A stretch of DNA of 64,000 nucleotides, from assembly GCA_922989275.2 (NCBI GenBank), contig OV277857.1:82763321-82827320 (forward strand). Reading direction: 5' to 3'. This stretch comes from Gari tellinella. Lineage: Eukaryota > Mollusca > Bivalvia > Cardiida > Psammobiidae. Shown here piece after piece: positions 35,801-44,800 of this stretch. Below the pieces are notes generated by a model that saw only the letters and a list, made by a program, of their open reading frames with translations, did not search any database and had not been told where the DNA came from. How positions within the stretch are numbered: the first letter of the stretch is position 1; each line of letters starts with the position of its first letter. The position numbers were made by a program, and so were the translations under genes.

Positions 35801-38800
35801 CTTGCTTGCATCATTATTTGAAGTATTTTGGCAAAATATCGACCTTATGCCCCGGGCTATGTTTACACTCTAGAGGCCACACATTTTATCCAATCTTTCT
35901 CAAACTCGCTCAGATTGTATATTACCATAAGACTTCAAGAGAGTTCAATTATGGTTGTAGTCAGATCAATAGGTCAAGAGTTATCTACCTTTGAATTGCT
36001 GAAAATGATATATTTAACAGTGTTTACACTCTAGAGGCCACAATATTTACTCAAGCTTTCTTAAACTTGCTCAGATTGTATGTGACCATACGAGTTCAAA
36101 AAAGGGTGATTATGGTTGAAATTGGACTAATTGGTCAAGAGTTATCTACCTTTGAATTGCTGAAAATGCCATATTTTACAGTTTTTACACTCTTGCAACT
36201 ACAGTTTTGAATGGATTTTGATTAAACATGCACACAATGTATATAGCTATAGGTTCTCAAAGGAGTGCAATTATTCCTTAAAACTTATCATTGTTACAAT
36301 AGTTATCTGCCCTTGATATACTTTGAAATGCTAGAAAAGGCTTCATTTCAGTATTGTTTAGGGTCTAGTTATCAGTCCTTGATGTTCTCTACTATACTAG
36401 AATTATGAGGTTGTATTCCAAAATGGTTTACATGCTATACTGCAAATTTGAATAGATTTAGATGAAAACGGGTGACCAGAAAGGTAAAGCTATCAGGCTT
36501 CAGTACAAAAGGTGAGCAATATCAGGGCCTTCAGGCCCTCTTGTCTTGTTTTGTTGACATGCGACTACTTAAAGCAGACTGTAAGTAAAGCAGAATGCGC
36601 CTTAGGGCGCATTCTGCTTTACTTTCAGCCTGCTTGAAGATAACATATACTGGGAAAAAATCCGGAGATTTAGGAAAAATCCGGAGAAATGGCAGCCCTG
36701 ATGCGTAGAGCTCCATATTTTAGCTGTCAGCATTTCTTTTGTCCTGCAAAAAGCTGTTGGCCATTAGGAAACTACCCATTTATCTTCTTGTAAATGGTTG
36801 CTAAACGAAAGTTTGTCTAAACCTGAGATATATGTGCATTACACTATGTGTTCTATAAACCATTTCAGATTGAATTCCCATGTGCGGTTTGTGCCTTACC
36901 ACTTGCAGCTGGACAGCTCATCTGCCTTGGAAATAATCAAGCAGTATCCTTTCAGTTTTACAAACAAGTATTGATGTGTGTTTAATCCTTTCTCCAAATG
37001 AAGCATATTCTAAAAACTCTACCTCAACATATAGGTTAAATTATCTAAAGACATTGCTATGTGGGGTTAGAAATATGTTCAACTGTATTTATCAAATCTG
37101 TCAATGTAATTGAACAAGTATTAACCCTTTCCTCCCTGAAACTTTAAACGGAAAATTCCAGTTTCCATTTTAGTCTAGTCCATTTCTGACTTTTAAGGGT
37201 TCTTTTTGTCAATGTTTGGCATTATGACAAACAGTGAAGACCCTGATCAGAGGGCTCCTTATGGAGCCCTCTGATCTGGGTCTTCACTGTTTGCACAGGA
37301 CAAGTGTACTATTCACATGTACACTGTTTGAAAAGGACGCCTATATGTGGGACTAGGGTTCAAAGGGTTAAGGTAAAGGTACTGTTATTAGTTACTTTAT
37401 TCTTTCTCTCTCAATACTTTATGGTTTTCCCTTACTAGTATTTCAGATATGACATTGTTTTAGATGCCACAGATAATGTAGCTACCAGGTACCTACTAAA
37501 TGATGCTTGCATTCTAGCAGGAAAGCCCTTAGTCTCTGGTAGTGCTCTAAGGTTTGAGGGACAGGTAAATCATTGTCGAACCCAACTGACTTAACTTGAG
37601 TTTTAACCCTTAGCCCGCCAAATAAATTGTCGTCTGCTATATTTCTCGTCTGCTTCAAGTTTCAAAGTGCTTCAAAGTTGCTCAAAATTGCTGAAAATGT
37701 TGTCCGAGTGTCAAACAGCTTGGATCCGGATGAGACGCCGAGTTACTCGGCGTCTCATCCGGATCCAAGCTGTTTGCATATGGAGCTATAGTCGTGAGTG
37801 GCAGGCTAAGGGTTAATAATCGTATATTTCCTGTTGAATTTCAATAACTGGTTCTGGTTTCATTCAAACATACCTGTATAAATAAATCTGGCTCCAGTTG
37901 AACATACCAATAAACAATGTAATTAAGTAAAGCATCACTAAGATGCTCAAAGGCTATTACGTTCAGGAAACGGATGAAGAAATTTTTCTGAATAGTTTAT
38001 TGTAAAAAAAATAGATACTGTTGTAAATGTTCTGCCTTTTGATAGAATCTCTGTATAAGTAATAATTCCACCTTTTATTGTTCATATTTATGCTTTTGTC
38101 TTTGTATCAGCTGACAGTATACAACTATAATGGTGGCCCATGTTATCGATGTCTCTATCCGAAACCCCCTCCCCCAGAAACTGTCACCAACTGTTCAGAT
38201 GGAGGGGTAGTTGGAGTAATCCCAGGCATCATTGGTAGTCTCCAAGCCTTAGAGGCCATCAAAATAGCAGTTGGACTACAGTCCTCATACTCTCAAAGGC
38301 TGCTCATGTTTGATGGGATGGATGGATCTTTCCGTGTGATAAAACTGCGTGGTCGGCAGCAGGGCTGCCCAGTGTGTGGTGATAAGCCAGTCATTACCCA
38401 GCTCATAGACTATGAACAGTTCTGTGGAGCTAAGGCATCAGATAAGGTATTTTTACCCTTTCTGCCATAACCACATGTGCAAATCACATTGGGCCTGTTT
38501 AACAAAACATTGTACGACAAAAGCAGTTGTAAGTCAAAACTAAAATAAGTACATCTAATATCTGATTTCTCCATCTAATCCTGGCTTGTGACATCTCTTC
38601 AGAATTTTCTTTTCAAGATGATTCCAAAGAGATGGCACAAGACAGGATTAGATGGAGAAATAAATAATAATTGATAATTTTAGAATCTGACTTAGGACAA
38701 TATTTGTCGTACTACGTTTCATGTACCATACTGATGCAATGGGGAAGATGTTTCTCCTTCTCATCACGAATGAAGAACGTTGTTCTTCAGTCGTGTACTC

Positions 38801-41800
38801 ATTTAACCCATAAAATGGCGTAAATGGCATAAATACACGATTTTAGGCATTTAATTTTTTTCTTCACTGAGAAAAATAGTTCCACTTTATAAAGTCATGA
38901 ATATATCATAACCAATATTTTACATTTCCTAGGAAGTGGTAAATTAAATTATCCTACCTCCTACAAGTTTCTAGCTATCCGATTGGTGAATTGGCGTCAC
39001 GTGAAAGCCGTGTATTTTCCATCCACTGCTTTCAGCAACCTAATAATATTGGCCCGGGGGCAACAGATCTTATGCACGTGAAAACGTTAGCAACGTAACG
39101 TTCAAAATGGCTAACGTTCAATGAAGATGACGTCATTTGGTTTCTATAACGGCCGCGCTTATGTAAACATTCAAACAATTCACATATTCGTTGATTTTGT
39201 ACCAGGTACAGTGGAGAAAACGTTATTCTTTCCAAATAAACGCGTTTACGCTTAAAACTAAAAAATCCATTGCAAACAGTTTGGAGCCAGATCAGACGCC
39301 CGGGTGATCCGGGGTCTGATCAGGCTCCAAACTGTTTTCCAGTTGTATAAAAATGAATAGTCAGAGTTGTCAAAAAGTTGTTATTTTGTGCATTTAGTAC
39401 GATGCGTTTGCGTTTCGTTTGCGTTTAAACGGGAAAGAATAACATTGACCCCACTGTATACAATAAACAAGTCATTATAAAACGGTTGCTGATTAAGATG
39501 TATACAGTTTTTGGGCCGTAAACATTACGTCACGCACTAATGTTAAGATAATGATTGATGACATAATGTTTTCATATTATATGACAGTGACCGCCTTTAA
39601 TCTATTTGTCAAGAATAAAAGGTAGTCGGTAGGATAAAAACGTTACACAGTGTTCAGGTGACCTAATATGGAATATACACTGCCAGTAAATTCCATATGG
39701 GACTCGAGCTCCGCTCTCGTCCCATATGGAATTTACTGGCAGTGTATATTCCATATTAGGTCACCTGAAAACTGTGTAACTTATAGTATACTGAAAATAA
39801 AGCAGAAGGGTTAAAGACTGCTTCGTCTTCCTTTCAGTGACCACTAAATTTATCCCATTACCCCTTAAAAACGCCTTTTTACGCCTCTATTTATTCTTCC
39901 ACTGAAGAAATTAGTTCCAATTTATACAGCCAAGAATATGTATCAGAAGAAATATTTTCTATATCCTTGCAGATGGTAGCTTAAAGCAGGCTGAAAGTAA
40001 AGCAGAATGTGCCTTAAGGCACATTCTGCTTTACTTTCAACCTGCTTTAAGTGGTCACCTGTTTTCAAAGCTAGAAATAGGCTAAGAGGTAATGGGTTAA
40101 ACTACATTTGGGATACTTTCAAATAAAGTCTCATTTTCACTTACATTCATTTCCCTCTATTCCATTTCAGGACAAAAATTTAAACATCATAAGTACAGAT
40201 AAAAGAATCACTGCAAAGGTAAGTCTATTGCATTTAACCCATTACTACATAAATATGCATTTTTATGCCTATAATTTATTCCTCCACTGAAGAAAAAAGT
40301 TCCAGTTTATACAATCATGAAAATAAAACAGAATTTTCTCTATCCTAGCAGATGGATGCTTAAAAAAGGCTTAAAGAAAAGCAAAATGCACCTATTTTAT
40401 TCATTACTTCTACACCATCAATTCTGATGATTATGAGAAGGGGCACTTTTTAGGTGCACCATTGGGACTGTACCCGGCCGGTCATTTTATCCTGACACCG
40501 ACGAACCAATGCTAACCCGAAATCCTGAGCGTCAAGGAAGGAAGCCATTACTACCAATTTTCATGTCTTTGGTTTGACCCAGCCGGGGAATGAACCCGCA
40601 ACCTTCCGCACTGCAAGCGGACGCTCTACCACTGACCTAATGGTGAATCCGGTTTTCCTTTAATCTGCTTTAAGTGGTCCCCTGTATTCAAAACTTGAAT
40701 TTATTGAGCAAGTATCATTACTTTTTGAACTACCCTCATATGTGTTGATATATGATATAATTTCAAAGTGACTGTGTTTTTTCAGCGTTACAAGGCCATG
40801 TTAGATGGTGGAGAACCACATGTTCTGGTAGATGTTAGACAGCCAGTGGAACTCGACATATGTCAACTGCCAGCTAACTGTCTCAGTATCCTTTATGACG
40901 TCACAGAAACTGGCTCTGTCAATACCAGGGCTCCAGATAACTGGGAGTAAATTGAACAAATCCAACATTATTTCACTCATTAATGTTCAGCACCAAATCC
41001 TATGGTGTGACTACTCATTAGAATCGTCTCGAAGGGTTTATTTCAGAAATAAGGATTTTAGTTTTTGAAATACTCCCCTTATCTGGAGCCCTGAGTATAT
41101 AATAACTTTTGTAAAAACGTTTTAGATACATATTTTTATGCCCCCAGAATCTACGATTCGGGGGCATATAGTTTTTGTCATGTCTGTTGGTTTGTCCGTC
41201 CGAGCGCACGAAAGGTCCTTTGTTGGGTAGGGAGAACAATAGATTCCATTCATTCCGTGATTGCCCTATTGTTATTGTTGGGTATTTTTGTGTACTGTTG
41301 GGTACTTTTAAACAAAAAAAATACCCAACAAAGGTCCAACTGTGAGAACGTCCATCCGTCCGTCCGTCCGCACAACCGAAATGGGTTAGAGGGCCTTTTC
41401 TGGCCAGATAACGGTAAACATAACAAAAGAAGACAATAGAGTTCATTCCGTAACAATAGAATAAGGGGCCGTGGCCCGTTATTCAAACAAAAGAAAATAA
41501 CAAAAGAAAAGGCCCTCTAACCCATTTCGGTGGCACGTCCGTCCGTCCGTCTGTCTGTGCCAAAAACCTTAACCTTGGCTATAACTCTTGCATTTTTGTA
41601 CCTGGACCTTTTATACTTGGCATGTGTCTTCCCTGTATCAAGACCTTTCCATCAATACAAACCTTTTTGACCTTGTGACCTTGACCTTGACATTTGACCT
41701 ACTTTTGTAAAAATCTTTAAATGGCTATAACATTTGCACCAGTAGGCCCAGGGCTTTCATATTTTGTATGTATATTTCTTTTGTCAAGACCTTTTCAACC

Positions 41801-44800
41801 ATACCAACATCTTTGACCATGTGACCTTGACCTTGACCTTTGACCTATTTAATCAAACTTTAACCAAAAACCTTAACCTTGGCTATAACTTTTGCATTTT
41901 TATGCCCCCAGAATCTACGATTCGGGGGCATATAGTTTTTGTCATGTCTGTTGGTTTGTCCGTCTGTCCGTCCGTCTGTCCGCACAACCGAAATGGGTTA
42001 GAGGGCCTTTTCTGGCCAGATAACGGTAAACATAACAAATGAAGACAAAAGAGTTCATTCCGTAACAATAGAATAAGGGGCCGTGGCCCGTTATTCAAAC
42101 AAAAGAAAATAACAAAAGAAAAGGCCCTCTAACCCACTTCGGTGGCACGTCCGTCCGTCCGTCTGTCTGTGCCAAAAACCTTAACCTTGGCTATAACTCT
42201 TGCATTTTTGTACCTGGACCTTTATACTTGGCATGTGTCTTCCCTGTATCAAGACCTTTCCATCCATACAAACCTTTTTGACCTTGTGACCTTGACCTTG
42301 ACATTTGACCTACTTTTGTAAAAATCTTTAAATGGCTATAACATTTGCACCAGTAGGCCCAGGGCTTTCATATTTTGTATGTATATTTCTTTTGTCAAGA
42401 CCTTTCCAACCATACCAACATCTTTGACCATGTGACCTTGACCTTTGACCTATTTAATCAAACTTTAACAAAGAACCTTAACCTTGGCTATAACTTTTGC
42501 ATTTTTAAACCTGGGCCTTTTATACTTGGCATGTGTATTCCTCATGGCAAGACCTTTCCAACCATATAAAACTTTTTGACCTTGTGACCTTGACCTTGAA
42601 ATTTGACCTACTTTTGTAAAAATCTTTAAATGGCTATAACATTTGCACCAGTAGGCCCAGGGCTTTCATATTTTGTATGTATATTTCTTTTGTCAAGACC
42701 TTTCCAACCACACCAATATCTTTGACCATGTGACCTTGACCTTGACCTTTGACCTATTTAATCAAACTTTAACCAAAAACCTTAACCTTGGCTATAACTT
42801 TTGCATTTTTAAACCTGGGCCTTTTATACTTGGCATGTGTATTCCTCATGGCAAGACCTTTCCAACCATATAAAACTTTTTGACCTTGTGACCTTGACCT
42901 TGAAATTTGACCTACTTTTGTAAAAATCTTTAAATGGCTATAACATTTGCACCAGTAGGCCCAGGGCTTTCATATTTTGTATGTATATTTCTTGTGTCAA
43001 GACCTTTCCAACCATACCAACATCTTTGAACATGCGACCTTGACCTTGACCTTTGACCTATTTAATCAAACTTTAACCCAAAACCTTAACCTTGGCTATA
43101 ACTTTTGCATTTTTTCACCTGGGCATTTTATACTTGGCATGTGTATTCCTCATGGCAAGACCTTTCCAACCATACAAAACTTTTTGACCTTGACCTTGAC
43201 ATTTGACCTTCTTTTGTAAAAATCTTTAAATTACTATAACATTTGCACCAGTTGGCCCAGGGCTTTAATATTTTGTATGTATATTTCTTGTGTCAAGACC
43301 TTTCCAACCATACCTACGTTTTTGCCCTTGTGACCTTGACCTTTGACCTTTATTTGTATAAATCTTTATACGCCTATAACATTTGAACCAGTAGGCCTAG
43401 AGCTTCCATACTTTATATGTTTCTTGTGTTAAGACTTCTCCAACCATGCCAATGTTTCATTTACCCTACGACCATGACTTTTGACCTACTTTTGCAAATA
43501 AGCATTACATGTACATTACAGAACATGATTCTGGCTGGGGGCATTTGTGTTTCACAAACACATTGCTTTTAATCTGATCATCACCAAACTTTCTGAAAAT
43601 GTTTGTTGACATAAAATGGAGACCAATTTGGATAACCAGCGGCACCAATTTATGCTAGGCCCTTTGGAGTAATGGCCCTTGAAGTCCTCAAAATGGCGCT
43701 CCACTACAGTTTCAGCTCTCTAACTTTTACATTTGATAGTCTGGATTCCCCTCCCTGTATCATCGGGGGCATTCGTGTAACTGGGACACGCTCTTGTTAA
43801 ACCTGGGCCTTTTATACTTGGCATGTGTATTTCTCATGGCAAGACCTTTCCAACCATATAAAACTTTTTGACCTTGTGACCTTGACCTTGAAATTTGACC
43901 TACTTTTGTAAAAATCTTTAAATGGCTATAACATTTGCACCAGTAGGCCAAGGGCTTTCATATTTTGTATGTATATTTCTTGTGTCAAGACCTTTCCAAC
44001 CATACCAACATCTTTGAACATGCGACCTTGACCTTGATCTTTGACCTATTTAGTCAAACTTTAATCAAAAACCTTAACCTTGGATATAACTTTTGCATTT
44101 TTGCACCTGGGCATTTTATACTTGGCATGTGTATTCCTCATGGCAAGACCTTTCCAACCATACAAAACTTTTTGACCTTGACCTTGACATTTGACCTTCT
44201 TTTGTAAAAATCTTTAAATTGCTATAACATTTGCACCAGTTAGCATAGGGCTTTAATATTTTGTATGTATATGTTTTGTGTCAAGACCTTTCCTACCATA
44301 CCAATATCTTTGACCATGTGCCCTTGACCTTTGACCTTTTTAATCAAACTTTAACCAAAAACATTAACATTGGCTATAACTTTTGCATTTTTGAACCTGG
44401 GCCTTTTATACTTGGCATGTGTATTCTTCATGGCAAGACCTTTCCAACCATACAACACTTTTTGACCTTGTGACCTTGACATTTGACCTACTTTTGTAAA
44501 AATCTTTAAATGGCTATAACATTTGCACCAGTTGGCCCAGGGCTTTAATATTTTGTATGTATATTTCTTGTGTCAAGACATTTCCAACCATACCAACATC
44601 TTTGACCATTTGACCTTGACCTCGATCTTTGACCTATTTAATCAAACTTTAACCAAAAACCTTAACCTTGGATATAACTTTTGCATTTTTGCACCTTGGC
44701 CTTTTATACTTGACATGTGGTTTCCCTTTCTAACCATACACAACTTTTTGACCTTGTGACCTTGACATTTGACCTACTTTTGTTGAAATCTTTAAATGGC

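Larger units (their letters stand above)
30749..36543 (+). mobile_element. Family E element (AGCTCACC...GGTGAGC)
   Basis: Head AGCTCACCAGAGCTAGCTCA, tail GGTGAGCAATATCAGGGCCT...CCCTCTTG. Inside are ~160-base tandem units beginning TGTTTACACTCTAGAGGCCA, seen at about 30836, 30998, 31159, 35861 and 36020. It lies inside the family C element and is itself split by the foldback at 31321-35858. Confidence 0.8.
30649..36700 (+). mobile_element. Family C element split by 5.8 kb (intron 4)
   Basis: The left part 30649-30748 (CAGGGCTGCCATAAGTTGAC) and right part 36544-36700 (to GAAATGGCAGCCCTG) together rebuild the uninterrupted copy at 45881-46136. The break is within TAGCCT...TCTTG. Confidence 0.85.
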
